Source: Cyclobacteriaceae bacterium
GTDB lineage: Bacteria > Bacteroidota > Bacteroidia > Cytophagales > Cyclobacteriaceae
DNA: 6,524 bases
Reading direction: 5' to 3'
Assembly: GCA_030637245.1 (NCBI GenBank)
Contig: DAOVVI010000093.1
Coordinates: 1 to 6,524, forward strand
Below the pieces are notes generated by a model, which was not told the origin of the DNA, searched no databases, and was given only the letters and a program-made list of their open reading frames with translations. Of this stretch, positions 1-6,450 are shown piece after piece. Each line of letters starts with the position of its first letter. Position 1 is the first letter of the stretch. Both the position numbers and the translations under genes were made by a program.

Positions 1-1181
1 GTGATGTATATGCACCTTATAAAACCAGAAACAGATCAGAAGTAGCAAAAAGATACCTGGAAACTGGAAAAGTGCCTAAAATGGGAGAGGATCTTGGAAG
101 CAAGGTCAAAAGGTATGAGGACTTCAGAAAGTTACTGGAACAGAAAGATATAGATGCCGTGTGTATTGCCACTCCGGATCATTGGCACGCTATTCAAGCC
201 ATTCAGGCTATGGAGGCGGGTAAAGACGTCTATGTCGAAAAACCATTAACCATTACTATTAAAGAAGGCCGTGCGTTAGTAAATGCACAGAAAAGAACGA
301 GTCAGGTGTGTGCTGTTGGGCTGAATAGAAGAGGTTCTTCCATATATCAGCATCTGGCTAAAGAAGTCCAAAATGATTTAATCGGTAAAGTCACAACTGC
401 AAGGGCACAAAGGACTAGTAATATGTACCCCAATGGTATTGGACGATTAAGTCCCGAAGCGCCACCTAAGGACTTCAATTGGGATATGTGGTTAGGACCA
501 AGACCTATGCGGGAATATCAATACAATATGGCGCCCTACTATTTCAGATGGTGGAAAGAATATTCAAGCCAGATGGGCAACTGGGGAGTACACTATATGG
601 ATGTGATCCGGTGGATGGTTGGGGAAAAGGCTCCAACTTCTATAAGCGCCCATGGAGGAAAGTATGCGGTAAATGACGACAGGACCATTCCCGATACAAT
701 GGAAGTGCTATTTGAGTTTGATTCTGGCACCATTATTAAATTCAGCATCCATGAAGCCAATGGCGGGGGCCGTATTCAGGGAGGTGAAGTGGAGCTTAAT
801 GGGACCAAAGGTAATTTGATTGCGGACCAAAACGGATACAATGTGGTTCCTGCACGTTCCGGTCAATTTCAATCCTGGAAAGAATTAGTTGCACCCAAAG
901 AAGAGCAACTAGAGGGTAATGCCAAGTTTGGCGATCTTGCCATTAAAGAAGATTCTTCAGCCAGGTTGGTCAGGAACTTTCTGGATTGTGTGAAATCTAA
1001 AGAAGAGCCATGGTGTCCACTGGAAGAAGGACATCGATCTACTTCATTTGCACATTTAGCTAATATAGCTTTGGAAGTAGGTGGCAGGATCGAATGGGAC
1101 GCTGAAAATGAAAAGATCACCAACAACAAAAAAGCCAACGAACTGCTGCATTACGAATACAGAAAACCCTGGGCTTTATAA
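1..1181 (+). CDS. Gfo/Idh/MocA-family NAD(P)-dependent oxidoreductase (5' partial)
   Basis: The reading frame (codons from base 3) is open to the window edge, so the gene starts upstream. The GTG at 72 and ATG at 81 are internal codons. The missing N-terminus would carry the Rossmann glycine motif and possibly an export signal. Visible are the rest of the nucleotide-binding domain (the ATPDHWH segment near 168-191, typical of the family), the EKP motif with its catalytic lysine at codon 240-242, and the C-terminal domain with the WGVHYMD stretch, whose His (591-593) and Asp (600-602) match the family's second catalytic motif. The C-terminal half also has the family's substrate-domain sheet. 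Members oxidise or reduce sugar or polyol hydroxyls; some Tat-exported ones hold NAD(P) tightly and work in the periplasm. The stop is 1 base from the next ATG, so the two genes are very likely co-transcribed and translationally coupled. The substrate cannot be told from sequence. The family call is secure. Confidence 0.93.
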   Translation, partial: DVYAPYKTRNRSEVAKRYLETGKVPKMGEDLGSKVKRYEDFRKLLEQKDIDAVCIATPDHWHAIQAIQAMEAGKDVYVEKPLTITIKEGRALVNAQKRTSQVCAVGLNRRGSSIYQHLAKEVQNDLIGKVTTARAQRTSNMYPNGIGRLSPEAPPKDFNWDMWLGPRPMREYQYNMAPYYFRWWKEYSSQMGNWGVHYMDVIRWMVGEKAPTSISAHGGKYAVNDDRTIPDTMEVLFEFDSGTIIKFSIHEANGGGRIQGGEVELNGTKGNLIADQNGYNVVPARSGQFQSWKELVAPKEEQLEGNAKFGDLAIKEDSSARLVRNFLDCVKSKEEPWCPLEEGHRSTSFAHLANIALEVGGRIEWDAENEKITNNKKANELLHYEYRKPWAL

Positions 1182-1182
1182 T

Positions 1183-2124
1183 ATGGAAAACAGACGTGAT
1201 TTTATAAAAAAAGCAGGACTGGTTGGAGCTAGCCTGCCATTTATTAATTCAATAGCAAGTGGAGCGAAAATGAATCCTAAAAAATCTATGCCTATGATCT
1301 GCTATTTTACCAAACATCTTCAATGGCTCGATTTTGAGGAACTGGGAATTACATTGAAAGAAGCAAACTTTGATGGTGCTGATCTGACAGTAAGACCGGG
1401 AGGACATGTGGAGCCGGACCAGGCAGGTTCTGTTTTGCCAAAGGTTGTACAAAAACTTCAAAAGCATGGAATATCCATGCCAATGGTAGTTACAAAGATT
1501 ACAGACGACACTGCCAAAGGATTGGATGATTTGCTTAAAGCGCTTTCAGATAATGGAGTAAAATATTACCGGATGGGTTATTTCACTTATGATTACACAA
1601 TTTCGATGGGAAAAAACATTGAAAATTTTCATAATGCGCTAAAAGGTCTCGCAGAGAAAAACGCTAAATACAATATTTGTGGTGCGTATCAAAACCATGC
1701 CGGCACCAGGTTGGGAGCATCGATATGGGATTTATGGCTTTCGCTGAAAGGGCTCGACCCTAATTTTATTAGCTGTCAATTCGATGTACGGCATGCAACT
1801 TTTGAGGGGGGAAGATCCTGGGAAAACGATTTCAGATGCATTAAAGATTTTGTGAGGACTACTGTGGTGAAGGACTTTTATTGGGAAAAGAATGATAAAG
1901 GGAATTGGACAAATCACAATACACTGATGGGAGAAGGGATGGTTGATTTTGAAAAGTATTTTAAACTTTATCATGAATTGAAGATTAACGGGCCAATTTC
2001 TAACCATTCGGAATACCCTTTAATTACAAAAGAGGAAAGCACCTTATCTAAAAAAGAAAAGATGAAAATTGCTATAAAAAGGTTAAAGCATGATGTGGAT
2101 TACACTAGAAAATTTTTGAACTAA
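1183..2124 (+). CDS. Tat-exported xylose-isomerase-like TIM-barrel protein (sugar phosphate isomerase/epimerase family)
   Basis: This is a 313-residue protein. I start it at ATG 1183 because this places a twin-arginine signal at the very N-terminus (NRRDFIKKAGL, residues 3-13, followed by a short hydrophobic stretch). The longer frame from 1081 would overlap the previous gene by 101 bases and bury that signal. The body looks like the AP_endonuc_2 / xylose-isomerase-like barrel: QNHAG at 170-174, QFDVRH at 199-204, VVKDF at 228-232, GEGMVDF at 250-256 and SEYP at 276-279. From memory, these motifs mark a large Bacteroidota/Planctomycetota subfamily often found beside Gfo/Idh/MocA dehydrogenases. 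Asp201 and Glu277 are likely metal ligands. The Glu usual on the fifth strand reads Gln170, and the His usual in the HxKD motif reads Val228. Related barrels isomerise sugars or cleave 3-keto-glycosides; which reaction applies here is unknown. It sits 1 base after the oxidoreductase and 3 bases before the enolase-like gene. Confidence 0.88.
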   Translation: MENRRDFIKKAGLVGASLPFINSIASGAKMNPKKSMPMICYFTKHLQWLDFEELGITLKEANFDGADLTVRPGGHVEPDQAGSVLPKVVQKLQKHGISMPMVVTKITDDTAKGLDDLLKALSDNGVKYYRMGYFTYDYTISMGKNIENFHNALKGLAEKNAKYNICGAYQNHAGTRLGASIWDLWLSLKGLDPNFISCQFDVRHATFEGGRSWENDFRCIKDFVRTTVVKDFYWEKNDKGNWTNHNTLMGEGMVDFEKYFKLYHELKINGPISNHSEYPLITKEESTLSKKEKMKIAIKRLKHDVDYTRKFLN

Positions 2125-2127
2125 AAC

Positions 2128-3549
2128 ATGAGAAATTCAATTAATCATATCTCCAGGAGAACATTTGTGAAATCTGCTTCAGTTGTAACAAGCGGAATAA
2201 TGGCAGCGCCAATCATTGGATCCTGTGCCACAAAAGGGCAAAAAGACAAAGAAATAACAATCGCTCACATTAATAGCAATTTCGAACGCGAACCGCTCAT
2301 CAGGCCTTTTGGCTTCAAAGGTGGATATATGTCTGAGATTTGGCAGACAGTATCATTACTTCAATCTGATGCAGGGAATGAGGGTTTGGGTCTGGACACT
2401 CAAAATGTGCTATGGTCTGATGCAAAAGTTTTTGCAAAAAATTCAGAAGCTGCAGGTAATGCATTGATGTATGTCATCACCGAACGCGCCATGCAGATGG
2501 TAAAAGGAATGAAATTTACTACTCCGATAGATTTACAGGAAGCTATTTTAGAGGAGGTGTACGCTTACGCAAAAAAAGTAACTTCAAATCCTGATCTGAG
2601 AGTAACCTTTGCACTCAATGCACTCGTTGGCCTTGATAATGCTGCCTGGATGCTCTACGCAAGAGAAAACGGTTACGATAATTTTGATCAGCTTATACCA
2701 GAAGCTTATCTGCCCGCACTTTCAAATAAACATGATAAGGTGGCCAGTATCCCACTGATGGCTTATAGCATACCCATCAGTGAAATTACTGAGGCAGTGG
2801 ATAACGGCTATTTTTTCATGAAAATAAAAATCGGCCAACCTGGCACGCAGCAAGAAATGCTGGAGAAAGACAAGGCCAGGTTATCGGCCATTCACAAGGC
2901 TATTGGGGATAAACGAACAAATTATACCAAAGACGGCAAGCTGCCATACTATTTTGATGCCAATGGAAGGTACGAAAAAAAAGATACGCTCCTAAAGCTC
3001 CTGGATCACGCAAAGCAGATAGGAGCGTTTGACCAAATTGCGGTCATTGAAGAACCTTTCCCAGAGCATGCGGAAATTGATGTGCACGATATTGATATGA
3101 GACTAGCTGCAGATGAAAGTGCTCATACAGACAAAGACGCATTGGAGAGGATTGAAATGGGCTACCGGGCTATTGCGCTAAAATCCATTGCAAAGACGAT
3201 GAGTATGACTATGAAAATTGCTCAGGTTGCGCATGAGAAAGATGTGCCCTGTTTTTGTGCCGATCTAACGGTAAATCCGATTTTGGTGGAATGGAACAAA
3301 GTGGTAGCGGCACGACTTTCAGCATTTCCCGGTTTAGGCGGCATGGGTTTGATGGAGACAAATGGACATCAGAACTACAAAAACTGGGAAAAAATGAGGA
3401 CCTACCACCCATATCCTGATGCTGAATGGGCAAATACAAAAGATGGAGTGTTCAACCTTGGAAAGGAATTTTACCAGAAAAGCGGAGGGATACTGGAAGC
3501 CTCTGATTATTATATGAAACTGGTGATGCCACCTTTTAAAAAGAATTGA
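2128..3549 (+). CDS. Mandelate racemase/muconate lactonizing enzyme family protein (enolase superfamily), predicted Tat lipoprotein
   Basis: This is a 473-residue protein. The N-terminus has a twin-arginine motif (SRRTFVK, residues 9-15), a hydrophobic stretch, then IGSC ending at Cys33, which fits a lipobox, so a membrane-anchored periplasmic protein is predicted. After a capping domain (about 40-225) the barrel shows the full catalytic set of the Lys/Lys type: KIK at 232-234, metal ligands Asp277 (FDANG), Glu308 (EEPF) and Asp329 (ADES), and Lys352 (ALKS) on the sixth strand. That pattern belongs to muconate-lactonizing and dipeptide-epimerase-like members, not to the His-Asp mandelate racemase type. 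Such enzymes pull a proton from the carbon next to a carboxylate, giving epimerisation, cycloisomerisation or dehydration. The Lys234 to Asp277 gap is about 14 residues longer than I recall for mandelate racemase, and residues 259-272 look like an inserted loop. It begins 3 bases after the TIM-barrel gene, and its TGA is followed directly by an in-frame TAG. Substrate unknown. Confidence 0.9.
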   Translation: MRNSINHISRRTFVKSASVVTSGIMAAPIIGSCATKGQKDKEITIAHINSNFEREPLIRPFGFKGGYMSEIWQTVSLLQSDAGNEGLGLDTQNVLWSDAKVFAKNSEAAGNALMYVITERAMQMVKGMKFTTPIDLQEAILEEVYAYAKKVTSNPDLRVTFALNALVGLDNAAWMLYARENGYDNFDQLIPEAYLPALSNKHDKVASIPLMAYSIPISEITEAVDNGYFFMKIKIGQPGTQQEMLEKDKARLSAIHKAIGDKRTNYTKDGKLPYYFDANGRYEKKDTLLKLLDHAKQIGAFDQIAVIEEPFPEHAEIDVHDIDMRLAADESAHTDKDALERIEMGYRAIALKSIAKTMSMTMKIAQVAHEKDVPCFCADLTVNPILVEWNKVVAARLSAFPGLGGMGLMETNGHQNYKNWEKMRTYHPYPDAEWANTKDGVFNLGKEFYQKSGGILEASDYYMKLVMPPFKKN

Positions 3550-3648
3550 TAGAATAATTCTAATAGAAAATTTTAGCCTTTATTCATATCCCTTGATTAC
3601 ACCAAAATGACAGTAGAACCTGTTTTAATATAATTCAGACAAGTAATT

Positions 3649-5220
3649 ATGAAGTCTTTACAGTTATTGGATTACCTCGTTTTTGGTTCTTATTTTATAC
3701 TTGTTATCGGACTGGCACTTTGGGTATCTCGAAAACCAAAAGATCATAAACGAAATGCTGAGGATTATTTTTTAGCTGGACGTTCTCTTCCATGGTGGAT
3801 CATTGGCGCATCGCTCATTGCTTCCAATATTTCTACCGAGCAAATAATCGGTATGAATGGAACTGCATTTGAAAGTGGAATTGCGGTGATATCCTATTCA
3901 TTAATTGGGGCGTCCATTACCATCTTGATCGTTGGAAAGTATTTCCTGCCAAGATTTCTGTATAGAAAAATTTACAGCATGCCGGAGTTTCTGGAGAAAC
4001 GTTATGATAAGCGGGTGAGCACCACCATGAGTGTATTCTGGATTTTGGTTTACATTTTTGTGAATCTTACTTCTGTGATGTCGCTGGGGGCTATCACACT
4101 TAATGCCGTACTGGGCATACCAATTTTATATAGTGTTATTGCCCTTGCAGCCATTTCTGCAGTTTATACCATTTATGGTGGTTTGTCAGCCGTGGCCTGG
4201 ACGGATTTTGTGCAGGTTGGTGTTTTGGTTTTAGGAGGATTGGCGGTTGTCTGGCTAGGCCTTTCTCAAATAGCTGAAAATAATGGGAGTCATGGAATTA
4301 TTGAAGGTTTTAATCAATTATTGGATTTGCAAAATGATAAGTTCCATACGGTTTTACCAATGGATCATGAAGAATTGCCATGGACAGGCGTATTTTTTGG
4401 AGGCCTTTGGATTGCAGCATTAAGTTATTGGGGTTGTAATCAGTACATTATTCAGCGAGCTTTAGCAGCAAAAAATATCAACGAAGCTCAAAAAGGATTG
4501 CTTTTTGCCTCTTTTCTTTCCATAGTTGTTGCCATAATTATCGTTCTTCCAGGTGTTATAGCCAGTAATTTATATACTGATTTAATTCAATCCCGGGATG
4601 AAGCATTTCCGGTATTGATAAGGGAATTATTACCGGTAGGATATTCAGGCCTTGTTATAGCCGCCCTGATTGCTGCTATCATTTCTTCCTTAAATTCCAT
4701 GTGCAATAGCGTTGCCACTATTTTTACAATGGATGTGTATAGAAACCAGATCCGTAAAAGCGCCTCAGATACTGAATTGGTAAAGGTCGGTAGGTGGGTC
4801 ACGGCAATTGCATTGCTTTTGGCTGTAATCGTAACTCCGGCCGTGGCCTCTATGGGAAAATTATTTTCCTTTATTCAAGAATATACCGGTTTTGTGACAC
4901 CAGGGGTTTTGTGTATCTTTTTACTTGGACTTTTTTGGAAACGCACAACCTCAACTGCAGCGCTATGGTCAGTGTTGCTTACCATTCCAATTTCTGTTGT
5001 TTTTAAGTTAGTTTTTCCTGAGTTGGCTTTTTTGGACAGGATGATGCTGACATTTTTAATTTTAATTATCGTAGCCATTTGGATCAGCTTGAATGATAAC
5101 TATGTCTTTGAAGTAAATATCGGAGAAGACTCTATCGGAGCAAGGTCATCAACTATTTTTAATATTGGCGCCTTGGTTATTTTGGTGCTGATTTCAGTGT
5201 TCTACATTGTTTTTTGGTAG
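3649..5220 (+). CDS. Sodium/solute symporter (SSS family), SglT-like
   Basis: This is a 523-residue, strongly hydrophobic protein with about 14 membrane helices, a normal length for the family. It resembles Vibrio parahaemolyticus SglT, as I remember that sequence, over nearly its whole length: EDYFLAGRSLPWW at 38-50, VGKYFLP at 95-101, IYGGLSAVAWTD at 175-186, NQYIIQRALAAK at 264-275, ATIFTMDVY at 356-364, IQEYTGF at 409-415 and LLGLFWK at 425-431. The sodium-site residues match (Ala58, Ile61, Ala343, Ser346, Ser347), as do Gln65, Met69, Tyr83, the stacking Tyr260 and Phe406. Positions that bind galactose in SglT differ: Ser84 for Glu88, Gly87 for Ser91, Ala257 for Asn260 and Ser291 for Lys294. 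It probably imports a sodium-coupled carbohydrate or sugar acid that is not galactose. It lies 99 bases after the enolase-like gene on the same strand, likely the uptake partner of the three enzymes. The start at 3649 puts the first helix at residues 8-27. No clear Shine-Dalgarno is seen. Confidence 0.95.
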   Translation: MKSLQLLDYLVFGSYFILVIGLALWVSRKPKDHKRNAEDYFLAGRSLPWWIIGASLIASNISTEQIIGMNGTAFESGIAVISYSLIGASITILIVGKYFLPRFLYRKIYSMPEFLEKRYDKRVSTTMSVFWILVYIFVNLTSVMSLGAITLNAVLGIPILYSVIALAAISAVYTIYGGLSAVAWTDFVQVGVLVLGGLAVVWLGLSQIAENNGSHGIIEGFNQLLDLQNDKFHTVLPMDHEELPWTGVFFGGLWIAALSYWGCNQYIIQRALAAKNINEAQKGLLFASFLSIVVAIIIVLPGVIASNLYTDLIQSRDEAFPVLIRELLPVGYSGLVIAALIAAIISSLNSMCNSVATIFTMDVYRNQIRKSASDTELVKVGRWVTAIALLLAVIVTPAVASMGKLFSFIQEYTGFVTPGVLCIFLLGLFWKRTTSTAALWSVLLTIPISVVFKLVFPELAFLDRMMLTFLILIIVAIWISLNDNYVFEVNIGEDSIGARSSTIFNIGALVILVLISVFYIVFW

Positions 5221-5297
5221 TGGATTTGTGTGATCTATATTATTGATTAAGCCGAGTAGAAGAATGTGCATTTTGCTTTAAAGGAAAAGAGTTAGCT

Positions 5298-5311
5298 TGA
5301 TAAATTTATCA
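5298..5311. promoter_or_regulatory. 14-bp perfect palindrome, possible operator
   Basis: TGATAAATTTATCA is a perfect inverted repeat 42 bases before the start at 5354 and downstream of the symporter stop. It has no loop, so it is better read as a possible dimeric regulator site than as a terminator hairpin. The half-sites resemble FNR/Crp-type TTGAT...ATCA, but the spacing is six bases, not four. In AT-leaning DNA of this length one such palindrome could arise by chance. Confidence 0.25.
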
Positions 5312-5353
5312 GACGGAATTCTTATATTGATGTTTTAAAGCATCTGGGGAAAA

Positions 5354-5764
5354 ATGAAAAAAGGAAAGACATTACTACTTATTGATTCTTTAATTAACCT
5401 CCTTCTCGGAATTATTCTACTGGCATATTCAAAGCCAGTTGTGGATTTATTTGGGCTACCCGAAACTGACTTAAAATTTTATCCGAACTTATTAGGCGCA
5501 GTTCTATTTGGAATAGGAATCGCTCTGTTTATTGAATATAAAAGGAAAGAAGAATTTATTGGTTTGGGATTAGGAGGGGCAATAAGTATTAATTTGATAG
5601 GAGGGTTTGTTTTATTTATTTGGCTGATATCAGGGAATTTAATTCTGCCGATTCATGGGAAGATAATATTATGGATTTTAGATTTTATCCTGGTTGCAAT
5701 CAGTTTCTTTGAACTATTTGTATATCTGAAAAATAAACGCCCTACCACAACAGCCAGGTTGTAG
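5354..5764 (+). CDS. Hypothetical four-helix integral membrane protein
   Basis: This is a 136-residue protein that I do not recognise with certainty. It reads as four membrane helices at about 7-25, 45-61, 69-92 and 104-125. The charged clusters (KKGK at the N-terminus, EYKRKEE at 61-67, KNKR at the C-terminus) put both ends and the middle loop in the cytoplasm by the positive-inside rule. A conserved-looking FYPNLLGAVLFGIGIAL segment (42-58) begins the second helix. There are no cysteines and no obvious catalytic residues. The ATG at 5354 follows a GGGGA run three bases upstream, the best ribosome-binding-like sequence in the window. The gene lies 133 bases after the symporter with a palindrome in between, so it may have its own promoter. 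It is unlikely to be a shadow frame: length, hydrophobic pattern and charge layout are coherent, and no competing frame exists. Function unknown; the size resembles DoxX-like proteins but the family's motif is not visible. Confidence 0.8.
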   Translation: MKKGKTLLLIDSLINLLLGIILLAYSKPVVDLFGLPETDLKFYPNLLGAVLFGIGIALFIEYKRKEEFIGLGLGGAISINLIGGFVLFIWLISGNLILPIHGKIILWILDFILVAISFFELFVYLKNKRPTTTARL

Positions 5765-5815
5765 TGCTTCCCAAATGTTCGCACTTTGACCACGGACCGT
5801 TCCGGTATATTCATG

Positions 5816-5845
5816 AAAGATCCATTAAAGTCGGGATGGATTTTT
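5816..5845 (+). terminator. Possible rho-independent terminator
   Basis: A ten-base stem pairs 5816-5825 (AAAGATCCAT) with 5836-5845 (ATGGATTTTT), with one G-T pair and a ten-base loop. The right arm ends in five T and is followed by further T-rich sequence up to about 5864. It lies 51 bases after the stop of the plus-strand membrane protein gene, a fitting place. The stem is AT-rich, so the call is tentative. Confidence 0.4.
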
Positions 5846-5875
5846 ATTCATAATTTTTTATTAATTGCTAAATTT

Positions 5876-5892
5876 GTTTAAGCGCTTGTAAC
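5876..5892. promoter_or_regulatory. LacI/cre-like palindromic motif
   Basis: AAGCGCTT (5880-5887) is a perfect palindrome, and the wider stretch TTTAAGCGCTTGTA resembles LacI/CcpA-type operators (TGnAAnCGnTnnCA) at all but two fixed positions. It lies between two convergent genes, where an operator has no obvious promoter to control, so its role is doubtful. Confidence 0.2.
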
Positions 5893-5918
5893 GAAATTAA
5901 AAGAGATAATTATATAAA

Positions 5919-5948
5919 TCTTTAAAAATTCTATTCTTTAAGAATTCT
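5919..5948. repeat. Pair of 14-bp direct repeats, 16-bp period
   Basis: TCTTTAAAAATTCT (5919-5932) and TCTTTAAGAATTCT (5935-5948) differ at one base and are separated by two bases. The second copy overlaps the palindrome AAGAATTCTT (5940-5949). They are the only clear repeat in the 266-base spacer (5765-6030) between the convergent genes. The rest of that spacer is AT-rich and holds no gene that I can support. Confidence 0.45.
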
Positions 5949-6030
5949 TCCAACTCCATTGTTTTTTTATTCCTATAAGCAGTTTTAAACCTAAATTTCC
6001 GGATGTATTATATACTTTTTCATTTTACCT

Positions 6031-6450
6031 CTAAAGGTTTGGAAAGTTGAAATGCCTCCCTAAAGATTTAGCCCCTGATCCAAAAATGAAACATATCCCA
6101 AGAAGAAAAAGTACCAAAACTGCCAGCTCCAGGGATTGATCTTCCCTCATCAGGCTTTTTTCATTCACAACGAACACCGCTCCAATTAATATCGGTATTT
6201 GCATTAATGATCCCAACCTTGTAAAAATACCAATAGCAACAAAAAAGCCCCCTATAAGATGCCCCATCGTAACATAGGAAAACCACATATGATATGTATT
6301 ATCACTGACTAACTCCATGATGGCATCAGGGTTAGAAATCAGTATCCATCCGCGCACGAACAAGACAATTCCAAGAAATGTACGGATAAACGAATAGGCT
6401 ATATTTTGATTATTGTTAAGGGATTCCAGAATTTGGGTAAATTGTTTCAT
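6031..6450 (-). CDS. DoxX family membrane protein
   Basis: This is a 139-residue minus-strand protein with four predicted membrane helices at about 18-37, 55-75, 80-96 and 107-125. The pattern fits the DoxX/DoxD-like family: an Arg and Gly in the first helix (FIRTFLGIVLFVRGW, 21-35), then GHLIGGFFVAIGIFTRLGS (63-81), the family's glycine-rich second helix ending in a TR pair. Length is usual for the family. DoxX-type proteins are poorly understood; members have been linked to quinone or thiosulfate oxidation and redox stress, but most Bacteroidota copies have no assigned role. The ATG is preceded by an AAGAAG run about four bases upstream. It converges with the four-helix gene at 5354-5764, so it is a separate transcription unit and probably unrelated to the sugar genes. 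No strong terminator is visible after its stop. Confidence 0.87.
   Translation of the reverse strand: MKQFTQILESLNNNQNIAYSFIRTFLGIVLFVRGWILISNPDAIMELVSDNTYHMWFSYVTMGHLIGGFFVAIGIFTRLGSLMQIPILIGAVFVVNEKSLMREDQSLELAVLVLFLLGICFIFGSGAKSLGRHFNFPNL

Noticed and set aside
72..83. GTG (72) or ATG (81) as the start of the oxidoreductase
   Set aside because: The frame is open back to base 3 and the upstream codons encode plausible family sequence (the helix and strand before the PDHWH motif), so these are internal codons of a truncated gene.
1081..1182. Longer N-terminus for the TIM-barrel protein
   Set aside because: It would overlap the upstream gene's coding end and place the twin-arginine signal 35 residues inside. 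ATG 1183 gives a normal Tat signal and 1-base spacing.
3542..3561. Inverted repeat AGAATT/AATTCT after the enolase-type gene as a terminator
   Set aside because: The stem is six AT-rich pairs with an eight-base loop and no T run follows directly, so it would be a very weak terminator. Transcription may well read on into the symporter.
3607..3633. Tiny frame (eight codons) before the symporter, possible leader peptide
   Set aside because: It is too short, has no ribosome-binding signal and no attenuator-like hairpin beside it.
4587..5078. Open frames on the minus strand and in another plus frame inside the symporter gene
   Set aside because: They lie wholly within a well-supported symporter and their translations show no domain or start context; they are antisense or out-of-frame shadows.
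5790..5805. CGGA/TCCG hairpin after the four-helix gene as a terminator
   Set aside because: It has only four base pairs and no T run. The stem at 5816-5845 is the better candidate.
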